Shown here piece by piece: positions 1-12,120 of a stretch of 64,000 bases of DNA. This DNA comes from Prorocentrum cordatum (lineage: Eukaryota; Sar; Dinophyceae; Prorocentrales; Prorocentraceae): positions 70,001-134,000 of the forward strand of contig CAUYUJ010019288.1 of NCBI GenBank assembly GCA_963575745.1. Reading direction: 5' to 3'. Position 1 is the first letter of the stretch. Every line of letters begins with the position of its first letter. The translations under genes were made by a program, and so were the position numbers. The notes beneath the pieces are model-generated. The model did not search any database. It was not told the origin of the DNA and was given only the letters and a program-made list of their open reading frames with translations.

Positions 1-180
1 CCGCCCGTTAGGGTCCGCCCGACCTGACCCGACCCGCCCGTTAGGGTCCGCCCGCCCGACCCGACCCGACCCGCCCGTTAGGGTCTCCCGCGCGCGCGCG
101 CGGCCGCCGCCTCTTTGCTAAGCGCTTGCTCCCAGGCTTGCTACGGCATGCTATGCTATGCTACAGCCACGGTGTAACCT
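1..180. repeat. GC-rich CCGTTAGGGTCCG repeat
   Basis: Three direct copies of a unit containing CCCGTTAGGGTC separated by CCCGACCCGACC runs, then a CG-alternating run and a short GCTATGCTATGC stretch. Related sequence recurs at 11120-11245 and 12700-12780, always next to the subtelomere-like block. No coding sequence seen. Confidence 0.7.
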
Positions 181-275
181 GAGAGGAGAGATGATCTTTA
201 TGTGGGGGTGGAGATGCGAGGGGGATTGATAGCCACCGCAGGTGGGTGCCTATGCAGGTAGGTCTTCTTGGCCTT
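181..275. repeat. Subtelomere-like block, diverged first copy
   Basis: Contains GAGAGATGATCTTTATG and CCACCGCAGGTGGGT, the hallmark of a block found seven more times near 5477, 6216, 6821, 9022, 9656, 10396 and 12860. As in the other copies it runs into CCCTAAC repeats. Confidence 0.75.
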
Positions 276-620
276 GCCCTGTTAGACCCTAACCCTCTAC
301 CTAAATCCTAACCCGAACCCTAAACCCTAAACCCTAACTCTAAACCTAACCCAGAACCTTAACCCTAACTTCTAACCCTAAACCCTAACCCTAAACCCTG
401 ACCTTAAACCGTAACCCTAATCCTAGCCCGAACACTTAACCCTAACCCTTACCCTAAACCCTAACCCTAACCCTAAACCTAACTCTAACATTACCCCCCC
501 CCCCCCAGCCCTGACCCTAACCCCAAACCCCAAACCCTAACCCTAAACCCTAAACCCGAACCCTAACCTGACCTTCAAACGAACCCTAATCCAAAACCCT
601 AGCCGTGACCCCCTAACCCT
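276..620. repeat. Degenerate CCCTAAA telomere-like tract
   Basis: Dozens of CCCTAAA/CCCTAA units with frequent point changes and one poly-C interruption near 494. The type corresponds to TTTAGGG telomeres of plants and many algae, including dinoflagellates. Degeneracy suggests an interstitial or subtelomeric tract rather than a live chromosome end. Confidence 0.85.
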
Positions 621-624
621 AACC

Positions 625-800
625 CTAATCCTAACGACGACGACGACGAAGAAGTTTCCACCCCAGACTCCCCAGAATGTTTTGGACATCGCGTCCCCGA
701 GGCCCCTCCCCGAACAACTCGGGGAATTTTCGTGCCCCCGCGACGACGACGACGCAAACCGCGACGTCGACGACGACGAATACGACGTCGACAACGACGA
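625..800. repeat. GACGAC-flanked segment, copy 1
   Basis: A ~170-bp segment starting and ending in GACGAC runs, with CCAGACTCCCCAG and a small inverted repeat CCCCGA...TCGGGG in the middle. A close copy lies at 13165-13345, again directly after telomere-like repeats. The two copies bracket the 13-kb satellite region. Confidence 0.8.
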
Positions 801-890
801 GCTAACCCTAAACCCTAACTCTAAAACCCAATAAGTCCTAAGTCGAATCCTAAACCTTAAGTCTCTAATCCTATAATTATTAAACCCTGA
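800..890. repeat. Short CCCTAAA-like tract
   Basis: Further degenerate CCCTAAA units, ending in an AT-rich link (TATAATTATTAAACCCTGA) that recurs before each group of 94-bp repeats. Confidence 0.7.
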
Positions 891-1125
891 TTGCAAAAGC
901 GGCCCGTATGCAATCCCGCTCCATCTATTATAAAAAATAGCATTTCCTGAGCATGCGTGCAGATTTTTTTAAAACAGCACAAAGTGCCCAGTCCCCGTCG
1001 CGACCCGGCCCCATCTACTGCAAAAAATAGGATTTGCTGCGCATGCGTGCAGAATCTAATATTTTTCACAACACAAAGTGCCCAGTCCCCGTCGCGACCC
1101 CGCCCCACGTATTGCAAAATTATTT
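890..1125. repeat. 94-bp satellite, first group
   Basis: About two and a half units carrying GCATGCGTGCAGA, ACAAAGTGCCCAGT and CCATCTACTGCAAAAAATAG. The 94-bp period is clearest at 6411, 6505 and 6599. Confidence 0.8.
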
Positions 1126-1289
1126 TTCCCAACCATCCTGTGGTGTTGGGTCCTCGTTTTGAAGAGACGTCGCCCCGCGTTCCTTCCTTCCTTCCCGCTG
1201 CCCCCTCCCTCCTCCCATCTTCATCATCATCGTCATCATCCCCATCATCGTCATCGTCATCATCATCTGTCGTCATCATCATTATCACC

Positions 1290-2345
1290 ACCCATGTCGG
1301 CACACCCCTCACACGTTTCGTGACCCCATAGGGAGCTCCACCGAAGGTCCCAGTGCGTGTGCCCGCATGCGTCCCGCACACTCATTTCGGCACACCCCTC
1401 ACACGCTTCGTGGCCCCATAGGGAGCTCCACCGAAGGTCCCAGTGGGTGTGCCCGCATGCGTCCCGCACACCCATTTCGGCACACCCCTCACACGTTTCG
1501 TGGCCCCATAGGGAGCTCCACCGAAGGTCCCAGTGGGTGTGCCCGCATGCGTCCCGCACACCCATTTCGGCACACCCCTCACACGTTTCGTGGCCCCATA
1601 GGGAGCTCCACCGAAGGTCCCAGTGGGTGTGCCCGCATGCGTCCCGCACACCCATTTCGGCACACCCCTCACACGTTTCGTGGCCCCATAGGGGGCTCCA
1701 CGAAGGTCCCAGTGGGTGTGCCCGCATGCGTCCCGTCGGCACACCCCTCACACGACCGAAGGTCCCAGTGGGTGTGCCCGCATGCGTCCCGCACACCCAT
1801 TCACCGAAGGTGGGTGTGCCCGCATGCGTCCCGCACACCCATTTCGGCACACCCCTCACACGTTTCGTGGCCCCATAGGGAGCTCCACCGAAGGTCCCAG
1901 TGGGTGTGCCCGCATGCGTCCCGCACACCCATTTCGGCCCACCCCTCACACGTTTCGTGGCCCCATAGGGAGCTCCACCGAAGGTCCCAGTGGGTGTGCC
2001 CGCATGCGTCCCGCACACCCATTTCGGCACACCCCTCACACGTTTCGTGGCCCCATAGGGAGCTCCACCGAAGGTCCCAGTGGGTGTGCCCGCATGCGTC
2101 CCGCACACCCATTTCGGCACACCCTCACACGTTTCGTGGCCCCATAGGGGGCTCCACCGAAGGTCCCAGTGGGTGTGCCCGCATGCGTCCCGCACACACA
2201 TGTCGTCCCACCCCTCACACGTTTCGTGGCCCCATAGGGAGCTCCACCGAAGGTCTCAGTGGGTGTGCCCGCATGCGTCCCGCACACCCATTCCGGCACA
2301 TCCCTCACACGTTTCGTGGCCCCATAGGGAGCTCCACCGAAGGTC
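1290..2345. repeat. 90-bp minisatellite array 1
   Basis: About twelve units with a strict 90-bp period (for example 1441, 1531, 1621), each containing TTTCGTGGCCCCATAGGG, AGCTCCACCGAAGGTCCC and GCCCGCATGCGTCCCGCAC. Two shortened units lie at 1720-1830. Because 90 is a multiple of three and the unit lacks stops, long spurious open frames run on both strands. Confidence 0.95.
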
Positions 2346-3184
2346 CCCGTGGCGCAGTCCACATGCGTCTCCTTTGCCCAGTACAGCGTTACGTGGCCCC
2401 ATATGGAGCCCCACCGCAGGTCCCAGCCAGCCAGCTAGCTCTCTTTGCTCCGCGCAGCGGGCGACCCGCGCGCGTCGCTGGGACTCCTCCGGGGCGACCT
2501 GCGCGCGTCGCGGGGGCTCCGTGCTGCGTTCCGCCCAGCGCCTCGCTCGCCCGTCGTCGCTCTGCCCAGCGGCAAGAGCCTTGCCCGCTATCAGCCAGCC
2601 AGCTAGCTCTCTTCGCTCCGCGCAGTGGACGACCCGCGCGCGTCGCTGGGACCCCTCCGGGGTGACCTGCGCGCGTCGCGGGGGCTCCGCGCTGCGCTGC
2701 TCCCGCAGCCTTGGACTTTTGAGTGCGCGGGCAAAGAGGGAGTAAAGGAAGGGGAGGAAGCGGGCGCGATCCTCGCGGGGGGGCGCGCCGACATTGGCGT
2801 CGCGGCGCGCGGGCGATGCCGTCGGGGAGTCCCGGGGAAGCTCCTTGCGGCGGCCACGCCCAGCGTCACGAGTATTCAGAGGCAGTCGTTGTCAAACTAT
2901 TGGCATTCATACACATTTGCACCACGCTTTGTCATATTCGCATTCATGCACGTAGACTCGCTCGCACGCAGATCATTCACAGTCAGACGCACGCGCGCAG
3001 ATTCACCCGCGCTCAGTCTCCCTACGTACTCAGATCAATCGTTTTCGTTCACTTTGTGTACCACGCCACTCATGTCGGCACGCCCCTAGCACGGTTCGTT
3101 GCCTCATAGGGATCGCCACCGAAAAAATGAATCACTATTGCGGTACTCGCACCTGCATATGGTTGGGTCCCTCGTCAGGCTAAT
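2345..3184. repeat. 840-bp GC-rich module with internal 166-bp duplication
   Basis: The segment AGCCAGCTAGCTCTCTT...GGGGGCTCCG appears twice, near 2428 and 2594. The whole module recurs at 4330-5168, apparently without a difference: translations of three frames are the same in both copies. No convincing gene. Confidence 0.8.
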
Positions 3185-3206
3185 TTTCTGCGCATGCGTG
3201 CAGGAT

Positions 3207-5168
3207 CTTGTTCCCAACCATCCTGTGGTGTTGGGTCCTCGTTTTGAAGAGACAGCGCCCCGCGTTCCTTCCTTCCCGCTGCCCCCTCCCTCCTCCCATC
3301 TTCATCATCATCGTCATCATCCCCATCATCGTCATCGTCATCATCATCTGTCGTCATCATCATTATCACCACCCATGTCGGCACACCCCTCACACGTTTC
3401 GTGACCCCATAGGGAGCTCCACCGAAGGTCCCAGTGCGTGTGCCCGCATGCGTCCCGCACACCATTTCGGCACACCCCTCACACGTTTCGTGGCCCCATA
3501 GGGAGCTCCACCGAAGGTCCCAGTGGGTGTGCCCGCATGCGTCCCGCACACCCATTTCGGCACACCCCTCACGCGTTTCGTGGCCCCATAGGGAGCTCCA
3601 CCGAAGGTCCCAGTGGGTGTGCCCGCATGCGTCCCGCACACCCATTTCGGCACACCCCTCACACGTTTCGTTCGTGGCCCCACAGGGAGCTCCACCGAAG
3701 GCCCCAGTGCTGCCGTCCGCATGCGTCCCGCACACCCATTTCGGCACACCCCTCACACGTTTCGTGGCCCCATAGGGAGCTCCACCGAAGGCCCCAGTGC
3801 TGCCGTCCGCATGCGTCCCGCACACCCATTTCGGCACACCCCTCACACGTTTCGTGGCCCCATAGGGAGCTCCACCGAAGGTCCCAGTGGTGTGCCCGCA
3901 TGCGTCCCGCACACCATTTCGGCACACCCCTCACACGTTTCGTGGCCCCATAGGAGCTCCACCGAAGGTCCCAGTGGGTGTGCCCGCATGCGTCCCGCAC
4001 ACCCATTTCGGCACACCCCTCACACGTTTCGTGGCCCCATAGGGAGCTCCACCGAAGGTCCCAGTGGGTGTGCCCGCATGCGTCCCGCACACCCATTTCG
4101 GCACATCCCTCACACGTTTCGTGGCCCCATAGGGGGCTCCACCGAAGGTCCCAGTGGGTGTGCCCGCATGCGTCCCGCACACACATGTCGTCCCACCCCT
4201 CACACGTTTCGTGGCCCCATAGGGAGCTCCACCGAAGGTCTCAGTGGGTGTGCCCGCATGCGTCCCGCACACCCATTCCGGCACATCCCTCACACGTTTC
4301 GTGGCCCCATAGGGAGCTCCACCGAAGGTCCCCGTGGCGCAGTCCACATGCGTCTCCTTTGCCCAGTACAGCGTTACGTGGCCCCATATGGAGCCCCACC
4401 GCAGGTCCCAGCCAGCCAGCTAGCTCTCTTTGCTCCGCGCAGCGGGCGACCCGCGCGCGTCGCTGGGACTCCTCCGGGGCGACCTGCGCGCGTCGCGGGG
4501 GCTCCGTGCTGCGTTCCGCCCAGCGCCTCGCTCGCCCGTCGTCGCTCTGCCCAGCGGCAAGAGCCTTGCCCGCTATCAGCCAGCCAGCTAGCTCTCTTCG
4601 CTCCGCGCAGTGGACGACCCGCGCGCGTCGCTGGGACCCCTCCGGGGTGACCTGCGCGCGTCGCGGGGGCTCCGCGCTGCGCTGCTCCCGCAGCCTTGGA
4701 CTTTTGAGTGCGCGGGCAAAGAGGGAGTAAAGGAAGGGGAGGAAGCGGGCGCGATCCTCGCGGGGGGGCGCGCCGACATTGGCGTCGCGGCGCGCGGGCG
4801 ATGCCGTCGGGGAGTCCCGGGGAAGCTCCTTGCGGCGGCCACGCCCAGCGTCACGAGTATTCAGAGGCAGTCGTTGTCAAACTATTGGCATTCATACACA
4901 TTTGCACCACGCTTTGTCATATTCGCATTCATGCACGTAGACTCGCTCGCACGCAGATCATTCACAGTCAGACGCACGCGCGCAGATTCACCCGCGCTCA
5001 GTCTCCCTACGTACTCAGATCAATCGTTTTCGTTCACTTTGTGTACCACGCCACTCATGTCGGCACGCCCCTAGCACGGTTCGTTGCCTCATAGGGATCG
5101 CCACCGAAAAAATGAATCACTATTGCGGTACTCGCACCTGCATATGGTTGGGTCCCTCGTCAGGCTAA
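3207..5168. repeat. Tandem 2-kb duplication, copy B
   Basis: Second copy of 1126-3184. It leaves the shared sequence just after GGTCCCTCGTCAGGC at about 5168, where it meets another 94-bp satellite group. Confidence 0.85.
3375..4330. repeat. 90-bp minisatellite array 2
   Basis: About eleven units of the same 90-bp repeat. Two adjacent units near 3709 and 3799 share a variant (GTGCTGCCGTCCGC replacing GTGGGTGTGCCCGC), a sign of local unit duplication. Confidence 0.95.
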
Positions 5169-5409
5169 TTTTTTTACAGCACAATGTGCGCACCTCCTAT
5201 GTAAACCCGCTCCATCTCCTGCACAAAATAGCACTTCCTGCGCACGCGTGCAGAATCTCTTGTATTTTACAATACAAAGTGCCTTCCGTTGCGACCCGAT
5301 CCACCGATTCCACCACATAGCGTTTCCTGCACATGCGTGCAGAACCTCTTCCGCCCGACCCGACTCTTCCCGCTCGTTACAGCGCTCGCGTGCCAATTGG
5401 ATCGCACAT

Positions 5410-5442
<33 letters not shown>

Positions 5443-6150
5443 ACGCTGTATTCGATGCGGTTCTAACGAGGGGAGAGATGATCTTTATGGTGGGGTGGCG
5501 TGTTGGTGGGACTGACGGCCACCGCAGGTGGGTTCGCGGTCGCGGTGCACTCGTGGCCACGCCTAGTAGACCCTAACCCTAAACCTAACCCAGAACCCTA
5601 ACCTTAAGTTTCTAATCCTATAGTTATTAAATCCTAACTACCATACAACAGGCCGTTATGCAAACCCGCTCCATCTATTGCAACGAATAGCATTTCCTGC
5701 GCATGCGTGCGTTATATATATATATAATACAACACAAAGTGCCCAGCCCAGCTCGCGATCCGCCTCCATCCATTGCAAAAAATAGCATTTCCTGCGCATG
5801 CGTGCAGAATCTCTTGTATTTCTAACAGCACAAAGTGCCCAGCCCCCGTCGCGACCCCCTTCCATCTATTGCAAAAAAACATGTCCTGCGCGTGCGTGCA
5901 GATTTTTTGTTTTTACAGCACAAAGTGCGACACCGTTATGTAAACCGGCTCCATTTCCTGCAAAAAATAGCACTCCCTGCGCATGCGCGCAGAATCTTTT
6001 GTATTTTACAATACGAAGTGCTTTCCGTTGCGACCCGATCCACCTATTCCACCACATAGCCTCTGCTGCGCATGCGTGCAGAACCTTTTCCGCCCGACCC
6101 GACTCTTCCCGCCCGTTACAGCACTCGCGTGCCAACTGGCTTGCACATCA

Positions 6151-6181
<31 letters not shown>

Positions 6182-6753
6182 ACGCTGTCTTCGATATGGT
6201 TCTAACGAGGGGAGAGATGATCTTTATGGTGGGGTGGTTTGCGGATGGGAGTGACGGCCGCCGCAGGTGGGTTCGCGGTCAAGGTGTACTCGTGGCCACG
6301 CCTAGTAGACCCTAACCCTAAGTCTCTAACCTTATAATGATTAAACCCGAAATGCAATAAAAGAGGCCCGTATGCAAACCCGCTCCATCTACAGCAAAAA
6401 ATAGCATTTCCTGAGCATGCGCGCAGAATCTCTTGTATTTTACATTACAAAGTGCCCAGCACCCGTTGCGACCCGGCCCCATCTATTGCAAAAAGTAACA
6501 TTTCCTGAGCATGCGCGCAGAATCTCTTGTATTCTACACGACAAAGTGCCCAGTCCCCGTTGCGACCCCGCTCCATCTACTGCAAAAAATAGTATTTCTT
6601 GAGCGTGCGCGCAGCATCTTTTGTCTTTTACAATACAAAGTGCGACCCCGTTATGTAAACCGGTTCCATCTATTGCAACAAATAGCATTTGCTGAGCATG
6701 CGTGCAGAATCTTTAGTCCGTTAGAGCACTCGCGTGCCAACTGGATCGCACAT

Positions 6754-6786
<33 letters not shown>

Positions 6787-7140
6787 ACGTTGCGCTCGCT
6801 GTGGTTCTAACGAGGGGAGAGATCATCTTTATGGTGGGGTGGCGTGCGGGTGGGACTGACGGCCACCGCAGGTGGGTTCGCGGTCAACGTGTACTCGTGG
6901 CCACGCCTAGTAGACCCTAACTCTAAATTCTTAGTCCTATAATTATTAAGCCCTAGATACCATAAAACCAGCCACCATGCAACCCGGCTCCATCTCCTCC
7001 AAAAAATAGCATTTTCTGAACATGCGTGCAGAATCATTTTTTTCCCAACCTTCCTTGGTTGGGTATTCGTTTTGAATAGAGCAGTGTGGTCGCGTCCCTC
7101 CTCCCTCCCTTCCTCCTTTTCCCCTCCCGCCTCTTCCTGT
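5169..7140. repeat. Composite satellite: 94-bp units plus ~280-bp block
   Basis: Runs of 94-bp units alternate with a block made of ACTCGCGTGCCAAC, GTCGTCGTC runs, GAGGGGAGAGATGATCTT, CCACCGCAGGTGGGT, ACTCGTGGCCACGCC and CCCTAACCC. Block anchors are at 5477, 6216 and 6821. Each block ends in a short telomere-like stretch and an AT-rich TTATTAAACCC link before the next 94-bp run. No coding sequence. Confidence 0.85.
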
Positions 7141-8425
7141 CTTGCCCGCGGGGAGGCGATCTGTGAAACTGTCGCAATTTTCGAGGCCTGCTGGGGGGCC
7201 CAGCACAGTGAGGGCCACGGGCGGATCCAAATTAGACCTCGCCATCCCTGGGGGGGTGCGATCTGTGAAACTGTCGCCATTTTCGAGGCTTGCTGGGGGG
7301 CCCAGCACAGTGAGGGCCACGCGCGGATTCAAATTAGACCTCGCCATCCCTGGGGGGCTGCGATCTGCGAAACTGTCGCCATTTTCGAGGCCTGCTGGGG
7401 GGCCCAGCACAGTGAGGGCCACGCGCGGATTCAAATTAGACCTCGCCATCCCTGGGGGGCTGCGATCTGCGAAACTGTCGCCATTTTCGAGGCCTGCTGG
7501 GGGGCCCAGCACAGTGAGGGCCACGCGCGGATTCAAATTAGACCTCGCCATCCCTGGGGGGCTGCGATCTGCGAAACTGTCGCCATTTTCGAGGCCTGCT
7601 GGGGGGCCCAGCACAGTGAGGGCCACGCGCGGATTCAAATTAGACCTCGCCATCCCTGGGGGGCTGCGATCTGCGAAACTGTCGCCATTTTCGAGGCCTG
7701 CTGGGGGGCCCAGCACAGTGAGGGCCACGCGCGGATTCAAATTAGACCTCGCCATCCCTGGGGGGCTGCGATCTGCGAAACTGTCGCCATTTTCGAGGCC
7801 TGCTGGGGGGCCCAGCACAGTGAGGGCCACGCGCGGATTCAAATTAGACCTCGCCATCCCTGGGGGGCTGCGATCTGCGAAACTGTCGCCATTTTCGAGG
7901 CCTGCTGGGGGGCCCAGCACAGTGAGGGCCACGCGCGGATTCAAATTAGACCTCGCCATCCCTGGGGGGCTGCGATCTGCGAAACTGTCGCCATTTTCGA
8001 GGCCTGCTGGGGGGCCCAGCACAGTGAGGGCCACGCGCGGATTCAAATTAGACCTCGCCATCCCTGGGGGGCTGCGATCTGCGAAACTGTCGCCATTTTC
8101 GAGGCCTGCTGGGGGGCCCAGCACAGTGAGGGCCACGCGCAGATTCAAATTAGACCTCGCCATCCCTGGGGGGCTGCGATCTGCGAAACTGTCGCCATTT
8201 TCGAGGCCTGCTGGGGGGCCCAGCACAGTGAGGGCCACGCGCGGATTCAAATTAGACCTCGCCATCCCTGGGGGGCTGCGATCTGCGAAATTGCCGCAAT
8301 TTTCGAGGCCCGCTGGGGGGCCCAGCACAGTGAGGGCCACGGGCAGATTCAAATGAGACCTCGCCATCCCTGCGGGGCTGCGATCTGTGAACCTGTCGCC
8401 ACTTTCGAGGCCTGCTGTGATCCCC
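7140..8425. repeat. 102-bp minisatellite array
   Basis: Twelve to thirteen units with an exact 102-bp spacing (GAAACTGTCG at 7165, 7267, 7369). The unit includes GGCCTGCTGGGGGGCCCAG, AGTGAGGGCCAC and AAATTAGACCTCGCC. Central units look identical while end units diverge, the usual pattern of homogenised arrays. The period equals 34 codons and the unit has no stop in several frames, giving open frames over 400 codons long on both strands that I do not treat as genes. Confidence 0.95.
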
Positions 8426-8625
8426 GTTTTCGAAGTGGCTAGGAGTGCTCAGGAATTGTAAATCATCAGCTTTATCAAGCCCTTTTCCTGTAGCCAGTGT
8501 CCTGCGAGTCTCCCGAATTCCGTCTGCAGACATATGTAACCCTCGCTCCGTCATCGCCCCCTTATAAAGTATCCTAAACTATTTGCGCCCCGCTTTTGCG
8601 CAGGGGTTGGGTACGTCGCCAGGGT
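8426..8625. other. Unassigned link sequence
   Basis: Single-copy-looking DNA between the 102-bp array and the next 94-bp group. No gene or known element seen. Confidence 0.5.
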
Positions 8626-10330
8626 AATTTACAGCACAAAGTGCCCAGTCCCCGTCGCGACCCGGCCTCCTCTACTGCAAAAAATAATCTTTCCTGCGCA
8701 TGCGTGCAGAATCTCATATTTTTTACAGCACAATGTGCGCACCTCCTATGTAAACCCGCTCCATCTACTGCAAAAAATACCCTTCCTGCGCACGCGTGCA
8801 GAATCTCTTGTATTTTACAATGCAAAGTGGCTTCCGTTGCGACCCGATCCACCGATTCCACCGACTAGCCTTTCCTGCGCATGCGTGCAGAACCTCTTCC
8901 GCCCGACCCGACTCGTCCCGCCCGTTGCAGCTCTCGCGTGCCAACTCGATCGCACATCCGTCGTCGCCGTCGTCGTCGTCGTCGTCGACGCTGTATTCGA
9001 TGCGGTTGTCACGAGGGGAGAGATGATCTTTATGGTGGGGTGGCGTGCGGGTGGGACTGACGGCCACCGCAGGTGGGTTCGCGGTCACGTTGTACTCGTG
9101 GCCACGGCTAGTAGACCCTAACCCTAAGTCTAAATTTCTAATCATATAATTATTAAACCCTAATTACCATAAAACAGGCCCGTATGCAAACCGGCTCCAT
9201 CTCTTGTAAAAAAATCGCATTTCCTGAGCATGCGTGCAGAATCTCTTGTATTTTACACTACAAAGTGCCCGGTCCCCATTGCGACCCGGTTATGTAAACC
9301 CGGTCCATCTACTGCAGAAAATAGCCTTTCCTGCGCATGCGTGCAGAATCTTTTGTATTTTACAGTACAAAGTGCGGCCCTCTTATGTAAACCCGTTCCA
9401 TCTATTGCAAAAGGTAGCACTTCCTGCGCACGCGTGCAGAATCTCTTGTATTTTACAATACAAAAGTCTTCCGTTGCGACCCGATCCACGGATTCCACCG
9501 ACTAGCGTTTCCTGCGCATGCGTGCAGAACGTCATCCGCCCGACCCGACTCGTCCCGCCCGTTACAGCACTCGCGTGCCAAGTGGATCGCACATCCGTCG
9601 TCGCCGCCGTCGTCGTCGTCGACGCTGTATTCGATGCGGTTGTCACGAGGGGAGAGATGATCTTTATGGTGGGGTGGCGTGCGGGTGGGACTGACGGCCA
9701 CCGCAGGTGGGTTCGCGGTCACGTTGTACTCGTGGCCACGCCTGGTAGACCCTAACCCTAAGTCTCTAATCCTATAACTATCAAACCTTAATCACCATAA
9801 AACAGGCCCGTATGCAAACCGGCTCCATCTACTTCAAAAAAATAGCATTTTCTGAGCATGCGCGCCGAATCTCGTGTATTTATATTACAAGTGCAAAGTC
9901 CCCGTTGCGATCCCCCTCCATCTATTGCAACAAATAGCATTTCCTGAGCATGCGTGCAGAATCTCTTGTATTTTACAGCACAAAGTGCCCGACCCACGTT
10001 GCGATCCCGTTCCATCTATTGCAAAAAATAGCATTTCCTGAGCATGCGTGCAGAATCGCTTGTATTTTACATGACAAAGTGCCCGACCCAGCTCGCGACC
10101 CGGCCCCATCTCTGGTAGAAAATAGCACTCTGTGAGCCTGCGTGCAGAATCTATTGTATTTTACATTACAAAGTGCCCAGCCCCCGTGACGACCCCGCTC
10201 CATCTACGGCACAAGCAAGCATTTTCTGAGCATGCGTGCGCAATCTCGTGTACTTCGCATTACAAACAGCCCAGCCCCCGTTGCGACCTTGCTCCATGTA
10301 TTACTCGCGTGCCAACTGGATCGCACATCA

Positions 10331-10362
<32 letters not shown>

Positions 10363-11130
10363 CGTTGCACTCGCTGTGGTTATAACGAGGGGAGAGATGA
10401 TCTTTATAGTGGGGTGGCTTGCGGGTAGGACTGACGGCCACCGCAGGTGGGTTCGCGGTCAAGGTGTCATCCTGGCAAAGCCTGGTAGACCCTAACCCTA
10501 AACCTTAACCCGAACTTTAAACCCTAACCCTAAATTTCTAATCTTATAATTATTAAACCCTGATTGCCATAAAACCGGCCTGTATGCAAACCAGGTCCAT
10601 CTACCACAAAAAGTAGCATTTCCTGAGCATGCGTGCGAAATCTCATGTATTTTACATTGCCAAGTGCTCGGTCCCCGTTGCGATCCCCCTCCATTTATTG
10701 CAACAAATAGCATTTCCTGAGCATGCGTGCAGAATCTCTGGTATTTTACAGCACAAAGTGCCCGACCCACGTTGCGATCCCCTTCCATCTATTGCAAAAA
10801 ATAGCATGTCCTGAGCATGCGTGCAGAATCGCTTGTCTTTTACAACACAAAGTGCCCGACACACGTTGCGACCCGGCTCTATCTGTTGGAAAAATAACAT
10901 TTGCTGAGCCTGCGTGCAGAATCTATTGTATTTTACAATGCAAAGTGCGCGGTCTCCGCTGCGACCCCGTTATGCCCACCGGTTCCATCTATTGCAAAAA
11001 AATAACATTTCCTGAGCATGCGTGCAGAATCGCTTGTATTTTACAATGCAAAGTGCCCGGCCACCGTTGCGAGCCGATCTATCTATTCCAAAAAATAGAA
11101 TTTGCTGCGCATGCGTGCAGAATCTCTTTC
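8626..11130. repeat. Composite satellite, second group
   Basis: Same arrangement as 5169-7140: 94-bp units with block anchors at 9022, 9656 and 10396. The longest uninterrupted run of 94-bp units is 10575-11130. Units vary mainly at GAGCATGCGTGCAGAATC and in the T-rich stretch after it. Confidence 0.85.
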
Positions 11131-11245
11131 GCCCGACCCGATCCCGTCCGTTTTGCCTGCCCGACCCGTCCCGTCCGTTAGGGAATTCGCGTGCCAACGC
11201 CCCACCCGATCCGACGCGCTCGTTAGGGTCCGTCTGCCCGACTCG
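11120..11245. repeat. CCGTTAGGG-type GC repeat
   Basis: CGACCCGTCCCGTCCGTTAGG-like units related to 1-95, placed after the last 94-bp unit. Confidence 0.6.
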
Positions 11246-11794
11246 TTTCGCTTGTATGGGGCACACGGGTGTTGAGGTTTTAGTTCTCTCGCGTGTGTCT
11301 CGCTTGTCTGTCTGTCTACCTCCCCACTCATCTCCGCCTCATCATTTGTCATTCTATGTTCTTCTTGTCAATGCTGTTCTGTGCACATGTTCTGGCAGAT
11401 GGAGCGGTCAAACCTATGATGTTCGTTCGGCAATTTTTGGTTCAGCAGGAGCCATCGTGTCCTCATAACCGATCCTTGTCCTCTGCAGTTGGTCCTATAG
11501 AGCATCCTTTGCATATTTGATGTGGCATTCTCGCACGTTCTATTGTTGTATGCTCTGTGTTTATTCTTCATAAGTGCTCTCCGCGATTGCAGACATTTGC
11601 CTCAATTGGTCTCTCTGCTATGCTCCCGTCTTTGTCCTCAACAGTGGTTGCACTTTCGCTGGCGTAAGTGTGGTCTATTTTCATCCTGTTGCTCCCCTGC
11701 GGCATCCCCATCGCCGCGCGGCGGGTTGTCCGGGGTCCACGCGTAAGATTGGATACCATACTCCGGCTTTATATTGTTCTGGTGTGGGTGGTGC
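11246..11794. other. No recognised feature
   Basis: Mixed-composition, T-rich DNA. Short open frames exist in all frames but none shows a recognisable motif. No repeat of note. Confidence 0.5.
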
Positions 11795-12120
11795 GGGGGT
11801 CTGTTCTATAGCATGGCATATCACAGCATGGGCTCCCGAAAAGTGCGGACCCCTATGTGCGCGTTGCCTTTTACTTGTACTTGCCCTAGGCTTGTCCCGC
11901 CACTGTGCTATAGCATGGCACAGCGCAGCATGGGCCCCCCCCAAAGTGGGGATCCCTATGTGCGCTTTCCCTTGCACTTCTGCTTGCCCTATGCCTATCC
12001 CGCCACTGTGCTATAGCATGGCATAGCACAGCATGGGTCCCCAGAAAGTGCGGACCCCTATGTGCGCGTTGCCTTTTACCACTACTTGCCCTAGGCCTCT
12101 CCCGCCACTGTGCTACAGCC
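11795..12120. repeat. 102-103-bp tandem repeat
   Basis: Three units, anchored by CTATAGCATGGCA at 11806, 11908 and 12011 with a diverged fourth start at 12113. Each contains AGCATGGG, AAGTGCGGACCCC or AAGTGGGGATCCC and CCCGCCACTGTGC. The sequence differs from the 102-bp array at 7140-8425. Confidence 0.85.

Larger units (their letters stand above)
1126..3184. repeat. Tandem 2-kb duplication, copy A
   Basis: Starts at CCAACCATCCTGTGGTG, contains TCATCATCAT triplets, a 90-bp array and an 840-bp GC-rich module, and ends at GGTCCCTCGTCAGGC. The same order recurs at 3207-5168. The start is offset by about 2081 bp and the end by 1985 bp, the difference lying in the 90-bp array. The junction at 3185-3207 is a piece of the 94-bp satellite (GCGCATGCGTGCAG), which suggests recombination between satellite copies. 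Confidence 0.85.

Noticed and set aside
276-620. A true chromosome end
   Set aside because: Units are heavily degenerate and non-telomeric sequence lies to the left (1-275).
1263-4730. Open frames of 143-432 codons over the 90-bp arrays
   Set aside because: Repeat artefacts present in several frames of both strands.
6946-8442. Open frames of 473 codons (minus) and 456 and 404 codons (plus) over the 102-bp array
   Set aside because: They follow from a stop-free unit whose length is a multiple of three; both strands are equally open and no domain is present.
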